64,000 nt of DNA from Acidobacteriota bacterium (lineage in GTDB: Bacteria; Acidobacteriota; Terriglobia; Bryobacterales; Bryobacteraceae): positions 100,538-164,537 of the forward strand of contig JAFDVZ010000015.1 of the NCBI GenBank assembly GCA_018268715.1. The letters are read 5' to 3'. Below are positions 57,513 through 64,000 of the stretch, one piece after another. The translations under genes and the position numbers were made by a program. The notes beneath the pieces were generated by a model, which was given only the letters and a program-made list of their open reading frames with translations, was not told where the DNA came from and did no database searches. Numbering within the stretch: position 1 is the first letter of the stretch; each line of letters starts with the position of its first letter.

Positions 57513-58703
57513 CTAAGCGCCTGACCAGACTTTCACAAAATTCTTTCCGGGAAGCTGGCGGACCAGCCCCAACATCTCCAGTTCGAACAGGGCTGCGATC
57601 ATTTCTGATGACGAATAGATGTCGGAGGATTCGAGCAACGTGTCCAGTTGCGTGGGCTCGTCGGTTTTGAGCAGGGCGAGCGCCGCCCGGCACACCTGGC
57701 CCATCGGGCCGGTGGGCAGTTCGGGCTCCGCCGGAACGCTGTCATCATCCGTCAAATCAAGGACATCCATGCCTTCGGAGGCCAGCCGGCGGCGCACTCC
57801 GGCGTCCAGTTCGCCCACCACGTCGTTCCACTCCTGAACTAGCTTCGCGCCCTGTTTGATCAGCAGGTTCGGGCCCCAGCTCATCTTGGAGGTGACGTTG
57901 CCGGGGACAGCGAAGACCTCCCGCCCCTGCTCGAGCGCGAGCCTCGCCGTGATGCTCGAGCCGCTGTACTGCGCGCCTTCCACCACCAGAACGCCGACGC
58001 TCAGACCGCTGACGACCCGGTTTCGCACCGGAAAATTCTGAGGATAGGCCGGCGTACGCATGGGGAACTCCGATAACACCAGCCCTTTCTCGGCGATTTC
58101 GCCCGCCAGTTTCCGGTTTTCGGCCGGATAGACCAGGTCCACGCCGCAGCCGAACACGGCCACGGTGTTGCCGCCGGCCTTCAAGGTGGCGGAGTGGGCC
58201 GCCGTGTCGATGCCCCGCGCCATGCCGCTGATGATGGTCAATCCGGCCTGCGCCAGATCGGCGGACAGCCGTTCCGCCACGGCTTTTCCGTAGGCGGTGG
58301 GCCGCCGCGTCCCGACCACGGCCAGCATCGCCGTGGCCAGCAATTCCACGCGGCCCAGGGCGAACAGGGTCAGGGGCGGGTCATAGATGGTGCGCAGGTT
58401 CTCCGGGTAAATCGGGGACGTGTACGGGATCAGGGTCGCGCCGGCCTCCCGCAACTGTTCCTGTTGCAGCACGGCCTCGTCGAACGTGCAGCCGCTGGCG
58501 ATGCTCTGCGCCACCGAGCCCGCCAAGCCCAGACCCTCGAGTTCGGAGCGGCTGGCCCGGAACGCCGCCACGGGCGTCTTCAGGCGCTCGATCAACTGGA
58601 CCGACCGGCGTGTCCCCAAACCGGGGATCAGCCGGAGCGCCAGCCAGTGCAATTCGTCTTCAGCTGATAGGATCTGATGCTTGGACTCGATGGCGGGACT
58701 CAC
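57513..58703 (-). CDS. dprA: DNA processing protein DprA (Smf)
   Basis: 396 residues from a GTG. It loads RecA on incoming single-stranded DNA during natural transformation. An N-terminal HhH-like region (LALRLIPGLGTRRSVQLIERL), the Rossmann-like DprA core with VGTRRPTAYGKAVAERL, SGMARGIDTAAHSATLKAGG, VYPAENRKLAGEI, and FPVRNRVVSGLS, and a C-terminal winged-helix segment. Full family length. It precedes topA by about 95 bp, an arrangement common in bacteria. Confidence 0.94.
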   Translation of the reverse strand: MSPAIESKHQILSAEDELHWLALRLIPGLGTRRSVQLIERLKTPVAAFRASRSELEGLGLAGSVAQSIASGCTFDEAVLQQEQLREAGATLIPYTSPIYPENLRTIYDPPLTLFALGRVELLATAMLAVVGTRRPTAYGKAVAERLSADLAQAGLTIISGMARGIDTAAHSATLKAGGNTVAVFGCGVDLVYPAENRKLAGEIAEKGLVLSEFPMRTPAYPQNFPVRNRVVSGLSVGVLVVEGAQYSGSSITARLALEQGREVFAVPGNVTSKMSWGPNLLIKQGAKLVQEWNDVVGELDAGVRRRLASEGMDVLDLTDDDSVPAEPELPTGPMGQVCRAALALLKTDEPTQLDTLLESSDIYSSSEMIAALFELEMLGLVRQLPGKNFVKVWSGA

Positions 58704-58961
58704 GCTTTGTAAGGTGGCGACGCCCGCCGAGGAATCTCACGCCGGTACCTGACATACTCCTAGTACAGGAGCCGGGGTTTGGTTTGAGAATCCTCGACTA
58801 TAATCGACTTGCTAGCTTCGCTAGATCTCGTCACGACAGAAGGCCACGCGACGCCGTTCGGGTGGTTTGCCCCGGATCCCTCGCGATCCGTAAAATCGTG
58901 ATGGGGTTGGCGTTACTCTCCACGTAGTCCTGAATTCAAGAGCTCTGAACAGTTGGTCCCT
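58704..58961 (+). promoter_or_regulatory. Divergent promoter region between dprA and the kinase
   Basis: Contains a small perfect hairpin CTCCT-AGTAC-AGGAG (about 58755-58769), a TATAAT within CGACTATAATCGAC (about 58796-58809), and a second hairpin CTAGC-TTC-GCTAG (about 58812-58824). The TATAAT could be the kinase promoter, giving a leader of about 150 nt. No -35 match. Confidence 0.35.
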
Positions 58962-61535
58962 ATGGTCGGCCAGACACTGTTGCATTACCGGATCGAGTCG
59001 AAGCTTGGCTCTGGGGGCATGGGAGTCGTATACCGCGCGAGGGACCTTCGTCTCAACCGCCCCATCGCCCTCAAACTGCTAACCGCGAAAGCGGGGTTCG
59101 ATTCGACGCGCCGCGAGCGCCTGACCCACGAGGCTCGCGCGGCTTCCGCCCTGAATCACCCGAACATCGTCGCCATCTACGACATCGGCGAGGCGGCGGT
59201 GGACGGCGAACACGTCGACTTCATGGCCATGGAGTATGTCTCCGGCAAGCCGATGGACCGCATCATCGCCGGCAAGCCGCTGAAGCCCCGCACGGCCCTC
59301 AAGTACGCTATTCAGGTGGCGAGCGCGGTGGCCGCGGCGCACTCGGTCGGCATCATCCATCGGGACCTGAAGCCCGCCAACTTCATGGTGACCGATCAGG
59401 GCGATGTCAAAGTGCTCGATTTCGGACTGGCGCAACTGGAGCCCGAGGCGCCCGCCGACGCTTTCGCCTTGACCGAGACCGTCCACCTGGCCGCCCTTGG
59501 GCCCGAGGGCGGCGTGACCGCCGGCACCATCGCCTACATGTCGCCCGAACAGGCCGAAGGTAAGCGGATCGACCACCGGAGCGACGTCTTCTCCTTCGGC
59601 GCCGTGTTATATGAGATGCTGACCGGACGCCAGCCCTTCGCCGGCGATTCGAAGCTCTCCATCCTGGCGAAAATTCTCGAAAACGAACCAACCGCGCCCC
59701 ATGAACTGGTGGCGGACCTGCCGCCGGAGGTGGAGCGGATCGTGCTGCGCTGCCTCGCCAAGGACGTGCGCGAGCGTTGGCAGAGCATGTCCGATCTGCG
59801 GTTCGCCCTCATCCAGGCGCTCGAATCGCTCGACCTGCCCCGTCCGGTGGAGCCTCGGGAGCCCGCTCCGCCGCGCCGCCGCCGGAAGTTCCCGTGGTGG
59901 TGGGCGGCGGCTCTGGCGGCGGTGACGGTCTGCGCGGCCGGTGGCTGGTTCATCGCCCGGTTGAAGCCGGACTCGCCGCCCACCTTCCGGCGCCTGACTT
60001 TCCGTCGTGGCGACATCAGCGACAGCCGCTTCGCGCCGGACGGCAAGACCGTGATCTACAGCTCGGAATGGGACGGCGCGCCCAGCGAGATTTTCTCCCT
60101 GGCGCCGGGAAACCGGGAGTCGCGGACGCTGGGGTTGCCGCCCGGGCGGCTGATGGCGCTGTCGGCCCAGGGTGAGATCGCGATGCTGCTGAGCGGCGGG
60201 GCGGAGGGCACTTTGGCGCGGGTTCCGCTGGCTGGCGGGGTTCCGAGAGCGGTGATCGAGGACGTTTCGGCCGCGGATTGGTCTCCAGATGGCTCAAAAC
60301 TAGCCGTTATTCGGTCAATAAATGGTCGAAATCGCGTCGAATATCCCCCTGGAACGGTGCTTTATGAGACCACTGGACGCCCTCCGTACCTGTTACGAGT
60401 GTCTCCAAAGGGCGATTTGGCGGCCTTTTTCGACTACGACCCGGCCGTCGGCGACTTCGCGGTCGCGGTGGCCGGGCCGGGCGTCCCGAAGCGGAATCTG
60501 TGTACGGGGTGGCGCGGGGTGACGGGCATCGCGTGGGCGCCATCGGGGGACGAGGTGTGGTTCACGGCGGCGCATGTGGCGGCCGACCCCTGGATCTGGT
60601 CGGTGTCCTTGAAGGGGAAGATCCGGCAACGGGCGCAGGTTCCGGGGTGGTTGGCGCTGCGCGATATCGACCGCAATGGACGGATCCTGGTGCAGACCAT
60701 CAACAGCCGGACCGCCATCGCGTTCCGCGGGGCTCGGGACAGCCGGGAAAAGGATCTGTCGTGGCTCGACACATCCTATGTCTTCGACATCTCGCGCGAT
60801 GCCAAACAGGTTTTGTTTGTTGAACTTTCCTACGGCGAGGGGCGGAATCAGGCCATTTACGTCCGGGGGACCGACGGAACGCCCGCGGTGCTGTTGGGCT
60901 TCGGCAACCGGCCCTCGCTGTCGCCGGACGGCAAACAGGTGGCGGCGCTCCACGACGAAGCGGGGAAGTCGCAGGTGGTGGTGTTTTCCACCGGGGCGGG
61001 CGAGCCGAAAACGCTGGCGACGCCGGGCATGAAGTACGACTCGGTGGAGTGGATGCCCGATGGACGCCGGGTGTTCTTTGCCGGCAGCGAGGCGGGCCGG
61101 CCGCCGCGGAGCTTTGTATGGGACGTCGAATCCGGGCAGGTTTCGCCAATGACTCCGGAGGGGGCTCGGGCGACGCTGGTGCGGCCGGACGGCAAGGTGG
61201 CGGTGGCGGTGGACGGGAACCGGTACATGGCGGTCGGGCTGGGGGGCGGGGAAGCGCGCCCGATCGGGACGGTGGAGCCCGGCGAACGGCTGGTGCGCTG
61301 GGCGGCCGACGGCGCATCGCTGTTCCTGCGGCGGCCGGCGAGCGGCGGGCGAGTGCTCGAACTGGTCCGGATGGACGCCGCGACGGGGGCCAAGCGGGTG
61401 TGGAAGACGCTGTCGCTGGTGGATGACACCGGAGTGACGGTGGCGATTGCGACCGTGACGCCGGACGGGGAATCCTACGCCTTTTCCTATCAGCGCGACC
61501 TGGCCAACCTGTATCTGCTCGAGGGCGTGAAGTAG
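58962..61535 (+). CDS. Serine/threonine kinase with extracytoplasmic beta-propeller
   Basis: 857 residues from the ATG at 58962 (an in-frame TTG lies 9 bp upstream). Kinase domain at residues 8-275: GSGGMGVVYRA, IALKLL, HRDLKPAN near 133 and DFG near 153, so likely active. A single membrane helix (WWWAAALAAVTVCAAGGWFIA, about 312-333) separates it from about 520 residues of TolB/PD40-like propeller repeats (SRFAPDGKTVIYSSEWDG, ADWSPDGSKLAVI, PSLSPDGKQVAALHDE, VEWMPDGRRVFFAG). The plan is outside sensing, inside phosphorylation. Its 3' end converges on the FHA activator gene with 4 bp between, and phosphothreonine-binding FHA domains are natural kinase readers. Confidence 0.92.
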   Translation: MVGQTLLHYRIESKLGSGGMGVVYRARDLRLNRPIALKLLTAKAGFDSTRRERLTHEARAASALNHPNIVAIYDIGEAAVDGEHVDFMAMEYVSGKPMDRIIAGKPLKPRTALKYAIQVASAVAAAHSVGIIHRDLKPANFMVTDQGDVKVLDFGLAQLEPEAPADAFALTETVHLAALGPEGGVTAGTIAYMSPEQAEGKRIDHRSDVFSFGAVLYEMLTGRQPFAGDSKLSILAKILENEPTAPHELVADLPPEVERIVLRCLAKDVRERWQSMSDLRFALIQALESLDLPRPVEPREPAPPRRRRKFPWWWAAALAAVTVCAAGGWFIARLKPDSPPTFRRLTFRRGDISDSRFAPDGKTVIYSSEWDGAPSEIFSLAPGNRESRTLGLPPGRLMALSAQGEIAMLLSGGAEGTLARVPLAGGVPRAVIEDVSAADWSPDGSKLAVIRSINGRNRVEYPPGTVLYETTGRPPYLLRVSPKGDLAAFFDYDPAVGDFAVAVAGPGVPKRNLCTGWRGVTGIAWAPSGDEVWFTAAHVAADPWIWSVSLKGKIRQRAQVPGWLALRDIDRNGRILVQTINSRTAIAFRGARDSREKDLSWLDTSYVFDISRDAKQVLFVELSYGEGRNQAIYVRGTDGTPAVLLGFGNRPSLSPDGKQVAALHDEAGKSQVVVFSTGAGEPKTLATPGMKYDSVEWMPDGRRVFFAGSEAGRPPRSFVWDVESGQVSPMTPEGARATLVRPDGKVAVAVDGNRYMAVGLGGGEARPIGTVEPGERLVRWAADGASLFLRRPASGGRVLELVRMDAATGAKRVWKTLSLVDDTGVTVAIATVTPDGESYAFSYQRDLANLYLLEGVK

Positions 61536-61539
61536 CCGG

Positions 61540-63468
61540 TCAGGCGTCGCCGCCCTTCAGATTCAGATTCTTCATGAGGCGGTGCAGGTAGTTGGGGTGC
61601 AGCCCCAGCAGGCGCGCCGCCTCGACGTACTGCCCGCCGGCCTGCTCCACCGCGCGCAGGATGATCGTCTTCTTCGCTTCCGTCACGCCTTCGTGGAAGC
61701 GGGGGATCTCGTCGGCCTGCGCGGAGGGCCGTTCGAGCAGCGCTTCCGGCAGATCCTCCGGCAGGATGACGGGGGTGGACCCCATGACCACGGCGCGCTC
61801 GATGGCGTTTTCGAGTTCGCGCACGTTGCCCGGCCAATCGTAATTCACCACGCAGTTGCGCGCCGCGTTCGAGAGCCCTTCCAACTGGCGCTTGGACCGC
61901 TCGGCGAACTTCCTGGCGAAATAGGAGGCGAGCGGGGGGATATCCTCCCGGCGCTCCCGCAGGGCCGGCATGCGGACGGAGACCACGTTCAGCCGGTAGT
62001 ACAGGTCCTGGCGGAAGGCGCCGGACTTCGACGCCTGGAGCAGGTCCCGATTGGTGGCGGCGATCAGCCGGACGTTCAGCTTGATGGGACGGTTGCTGCC
62101 CAGGCGCTCGAACTCGCGCTCCTGGAGCACGCGCAGCAGCTTGGCCTGGAGGGCTGGGGCGAGTTCTCCGATTTCGTCGAGGAAGACGGTGCCGCCCTCG
62201 GCTGCTTCGAACTTGCCCTTGCGCTGGGAGACGGCGCCCGTGAAGGCGCCTTTTTCGTGGCCGAACAACTCGCTTTCGAGCAGCGTTTCGGCGATGGCGG
62301 CGCAGTTGATGGCGACGAACGGTTTGCCGTCGCGCGGGCTGTTCTTATGGATGGCTCGGGCCACCAGTTCCTTGCCGGTGCCGCTTTCGCCCCACACGAG
62401 CACGGTGGAGTCGCTGGGGGCCACGCGCGAGATGAACTTGTAGACCTCCCGCATCCGGGGGCTCTGGCCCACCATGTCGTGATGAACGGCGATTTCGGCT
62501 TCAAGGCGCTGGTTTTCGCTCTTCAGCCCTTCCACCAGTCGGGCGTTTTCGAGCGCGACGCCCGCGATGCCGCCCACCGCCACCAGCAACTGGAGCAGAT
62601 CCTCGTCGAAGTTGGCCGAAGGGTCGGAGCTGTCCAGATAGAGCGCGCCGAGCACGTGGCCGCCGATTTCGACGGGGATCGCCATCAGGCTGCGCACGCG
62701 GCGCAACACCAGGCTTTCGGCCGTCTCGAAGTCGTCGCCTTCCGCGACGTCGTTGGACAGCAGCGCCACGCCTTCGGCGGCGACCCGCTCGACGACGGTG
62801 CGGCTGGCCTGCACGGGGCACTCGTGGCGGGTGCGCTGATCGATGGCGACGGCGGTGGTGAGTTCCGAGGGTGAGTCGTCCCACAACAGGAGGGCGGCGC
62901 GATCGACGGGCGCGACGTCGAGGGCGGCGGCCAGCACTCGCTGGACGATGGCGGCGGTCTCCTTCAGCGAATTGAGAGCGGTTCCGATCTTCACCAGGGC
63001 GTCCAGATGGCGGATGGCGCGCGCGCCGGCGTCTTCCGGCGGCGGGGTGGACGGGTTCAGGTAGCGGGCCTGGTCCTTGCGCAGCACGATGGTGGAATCG
63101 CCGAGTTGGGTGGCGCCGAGGCGGACCGTGGCGCCGCCGGCTTCGGTGTCGGCCAGATCGTCGTCGGGCAGGAAACGCAGGATGGTTGCGCCGACGCGGA
63201 TTTCGTCGCCGGCCTCCAGGAAGCGTTCGGCGACCGGGACGCCGTTCACGAAGGTGTGGTTGCGGCTGTTGAGGTCGCGCAGAACGAAGCGTCCGTTGCT
63301 CTGTTCGATGATGCAGTGGCGCCGGGAAACCGGCGTTTCGAGGATGGCGAAGTCGTTGCCCGGGTCGCGGCCGAACGAGATGCGGTCCGCGTCGAGCCGG
63401 AACGACTCTCCCCGCCGTGCACCCGAGATCACGTCGAGAGTCGCGGCGGCGCGGCGGTTGTCAGGCAT
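61540..63468 (-). CDS. FHA-GAF sigma-54-dependent transcriptional activator
   Basis: 642 residues. FHA domain (residues about 10-105) with [23 protein letters not shown] and [12 protein letters not shown], which binds phosphothreonine. A GAF-like sensor lies at about 150-320. The AAA+ domain has Walker [15 protein letters not shown] near 358, the sigma-54 contact loop GAFTGA near 406, [12 protein letters not shown] and the DLYYRLNV sensor region, so it should activate sigma-54 polymerase. The C-terminal Fis-type helix-turn-helix ([22 protein letters not shown]) binds DNA. It lacks a receiver domain; control is probably by kinase-driven FHA contacts and the GAF ligand. It is divergent from the micropeptide array. 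Confidence 0.95.
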   Translation of the reverse strand: MPDNRRAAATLDVISGARRGESFRLDADRISFGRDPGNDFAILETPVSRRHCIIEQSNGRFVLRDLNSRNHTFVNGVPVAERFLEAGDEIRVGATILRFLPDDDLADTEAGGATVRLGATQLGDSTIVLRKDQARYLNPSTPPPEDAGARAIRHLDALVKIGTALNSLKETAAIVQRVLAAALDVAPVDRAALLLWDDSPSELTTAVAIDQRTRHECPVQASRTVVERVAAEGVALLSNDVAEGDDFETAESLVLRRVRSLMAIPVEIGGHVLGALYLDSSDPSANFDEDLLQLLVAVGGIAGVALENARLVEGLKSENQRLEAEIAVHHDMVGQSPRMREVYKFISRVAPSDSTVLVWGESGTGKELVARAIHKNSPRDGKPFVAINCAAIAETLLESELFGHEKGAFTGAVSQRKGKFEAAEGGTVFLDEIGELAPALQAKLLRVLQEREFERLGSNRPIKLNVRLIAATNRDLLQASKSGAFRQDLYYRLNVVSVRMPALRERREDIPPLASYFARKFAERSKRQLEGLSNAARNCVVNYDWPGNVRELENAIERAVVMGSTPVILPEDLPEALLERPSAQADEIPRFHEGVTEAKKTIILRAVEQAGGQYVEAARLLGLHPNYLHRLMKNLNLKGGDA

Positions 63469-63505
63469 TACTCTTAGAGCGAGTATAGCGAACGCCGGCG
63501 CCCGT

Positions 63506-63545
63506 TCTATCGAAACGGATAGACGACTATCTGATCGGATAGTCG
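63506..63545. promoter_or_regulatory. Two tandem palindromes, candidate enhancer sites for the FHA activator
   Basis: Palindrome 1 has arms TCTATC (63506-63511) and GATAGA (63518-63523); palindrome 2 has arms CGACTATC (63524-63531) and GATAGTCG (63538-63545). Both share CTATC-N6-GATAG with a 6-nt centre, and their centres are exactly 20 bp apart, two helical turns. Fis-type helix-turn-helix domains of sigma-54 activators bind such paired dyads. They lie about 120-160 bp upstream of the -24/-12 promoter, the usual enhancer distance, and about 40-75 bp from the activator start, so autoregulation is also possible. Confidence 0.7.
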
Positions 63546-63565
63546 CGGGGCGCGCCGTCGCCCCG
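63546..63565. other. GC-rich hairpin
   Basis: CGGGGC (63546-63551) and GCCCCG (63560-63565) form a 6-bp stem with an 8-nt loop directly after the palindromes. It could be a further protein site or a transcript structure; function unknown. Confidence 0.3.
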
Positions 63566-63665
63566 AGCCCGAGTTGTCTCCCCTAGTGGCCCTCTGGTGT
63601 TTTTCCCTAGTTGATTCAATCACTTCCGTACTTTTGAGCTAAGGCTGTCAGCTTATCCGCGGGAA

Positions 63666-63680
63666 TGGTAAGGCGATTGC
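63666..63680 (+). promoter_or_regulatory. Sigma-54 (-24/-12) promoter of the micropeptide array
   Basis: TGGTAAGGCGATTGC matches the consensus TGGCACG-N4-TTGC with TGG at 63666-63668 and TTGC at 63677-63680, so the invariant GG-N10-GC spacing is kept. Transcription would start near 63691, giving a leader of about 30 nt before the first ribosome site. Confidence 0.75.
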
Positions 63681-63720
63681 CTTAAGTAAGGCGTAAGCGA
63701 AAAGCAGAAAGGAGAAAGCG

Positions 63721-63771
63721 ATGAAGGTCACGACGAAAGTGAAATCCGGCAGCGCGGTTTGGGGCACCTAG
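63721..63771 (+). CDS. Micropeptide 1 (16 residues)
   Basis: Encodes MKVTTKVKSGSAVWGT followed by TAG. AAAGGAG at 63708-63714 is a near-perfect Shine-Dalgarno sequence with 6-nt spacing, which is striking in a region where many genes appear leaderless. The peptide is cationic at the N-terminus (Lys2, Lys6, Lys8) and ends in Gly/Ser with a single Trp. No signal peptide. First of three units behind a sigma-54 promoter. Role unknown: signal peptide, regulator or precursor of a modified peptide are all possible. Confidence 0.75.
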   Translation: MKVTTKVKSGSAVWGT

Positions 63772-63832
63772 TAAGCCCTCCGGAGCGGCGGCCACAAGGG
63801 AAGCGCGAGCGGAACGAGGAAAGGGGAAAGCG

Positions 63833-63883
63833 ATGAAGGTCACGACGAAAGTGAAATCCGGCAGCGCGGTTTGGGGCACCTAG
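63833..63883 (+). CDS. Micropeptide 2, identical to micropeptide 1
   Basis: Same 16 residues and the same 51 nucleotides as the first unit, with AAGGGG at 63821-63826 as ribosome site, 6 nt from the ATG. Perfect nucleotide identity points to a recent duplication or to gene conversion within the array. Confidence 0.75.
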   Translation: MKVTTKVKSGSAVWGT

Positions 63884-63947
63884 GAAGTCCTCCGAAACGG
63901 CGGCCAACGGGAATGCGAACGAGCGAACTGAGGAAAGGAGAAATGCC

Positions 63948-63998
63948 ATGAAGGTTACGAGCAAAGTGCGGGCCGGAGGCTCCGTTTGGGGCGACTGA
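63948..63998 (+). CDS. Micropeptide 3, diverged copy
   Basis: Encodes MKVTSKVRAGGSVWGD followed by TGA. AAAGGAG at 63934-63940 with 7-nt spacing. Relative to units 1 and 2 it has a synonymous Val codon change (GTC to GTT) and mostly mild substitutions (Thr to Ser, Lys to Arg, Ser to Ala or Gly), leaving the pattern MKVTxKVxxGxxVWGx. Length and frame are exactly kept, as expected for a translated, selected peptide. A three-codon ATG-CCA-TGA overlaps the start at 63943-63951. Confidence 0.75.
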   Translation: MKVTSKVRAGGSVWGD

Positions 63999-64000
63999 GC

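Larger units (their letters stand above)
63708..63998 (+). repeat. Tandem repeat array of micropeptide units (112 and 115 bp)
   Basis: Three units, each with a purine-rich ribosome site, a 51-bp ORF and a spacer. ATG-to-ATG distances are 112 and 115 bp. The 51 coding bases of units 1 and 2 are identical, while unit 3 is diverged but keeps phase and length. Spacers are also related (CTCCGGAGCGGCGGCCA versus CTCCGAAACGGCGGCCA). The window ends 2 bp after the third stop, so the array may be longer. Confidence 0.85.

Noticed and set aside
63588..63620. IHF site between the palindromes and the sigma-54 promoter
   Set aside because: The stretch is AT-rich and contains AATCAA on the minus strand, but the second half of the consensus is missing, so a call is not justified.
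63682..63964. Minus-strand ORFs with repeated Arg/Phe-rich peptides across the micropeptide array
   Set aside because: They have no ribosome site and their repeats merely mirror the tandem DNA repeats; the plus-strand ORFs have Shine-Dalgarno sites and conservative changes.

Overview
The window is GC-rich (visibly well above 60%), densely coded, and most resembles an Acidobacteriota genome of the Bryobacterales/Solibacter type. The pointers are large Ser/Thr kinases fused to membrane or beta-propeller sensor domains, a complete dcw cell-division cluster, GT-C-type membrane glycosyltransferases, DUF433/PIN and HicBA modules, and FHA-type sigma-54 activators. The assignment is inferred from gene content, not from an rRNA gene; I saw no rRNA, tRNA or CRISPR array.

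Layout. 1-6335: housekeeping and stand-alone genes (a truncated GT-C glycosyltransferase, a DksA/TraR zinc-finger protein, pgeF, a solitary nuoB, a GlpF-like channel, a CDGSH protein, thrC, a secreted beta-propeller). 6336-10680: an accessory stretch with two decayed HicBA loci, an intact DUF433/PIN toxin-antitoxin pair, a type B carboxylesterase and a possible insertion-sequence relic. 10681-14423: a compact Calvin-cycle operon (red-type form I RuBisCO large and small subunits, CbbX activase, phosphoribulokinase), followed by thiE and a 1337-residue topoisomerase III-RecQ-HRDC fusion. 19404-37828: the dcw cluster mraZ-rsmH-ftsL-ftsI-murE-murF-mraY-murD-ftsW-murG-(GT-C protein)-murC-ftsQ-ftsA-ftsZ, all on the plus strand with many overlaps. 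37869-51406: a GNAT enzyme, priA, two Ser/Thr kinases, a second GNAT protein, a 27-residue ORF coupled to an unknown gene, an ABC exporter, a DinB-like protein and an ATPase plus TOPRIM-like pair that may be a defence module. 51500-58703 (minus): GT-C protein, lipoprotein, membrane methyltransferase, topA and dprA.

The most unusual part is the right edge (58962-63998). A Ser/Thr kinase with an extracytoplasmic propeller converges on an FHA-GAF-AAA+-Fis sigma-54 activator gene. Divergent from that activator lie two identical-core palindromes exactly 20 bp apart, then a textbook -24/-12 promoter, then three tandem, individually Shine-Dalgarno-equipped 16-codon ORFs (MKVTTKVKSGSAVWGT twice, MKVTSKVRAGGSVWGD once). 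The array may continue past the window. This looks like a signalling circuit whose output is a set of micropeptides, and I do not recognise it as a described system.

A second window-wide theme is leaderless transcription: at least seven genes have a TANNNT-like -10 hexamer ending 5-8 nt before the start codon and no Shine-Dalgarno sequence.
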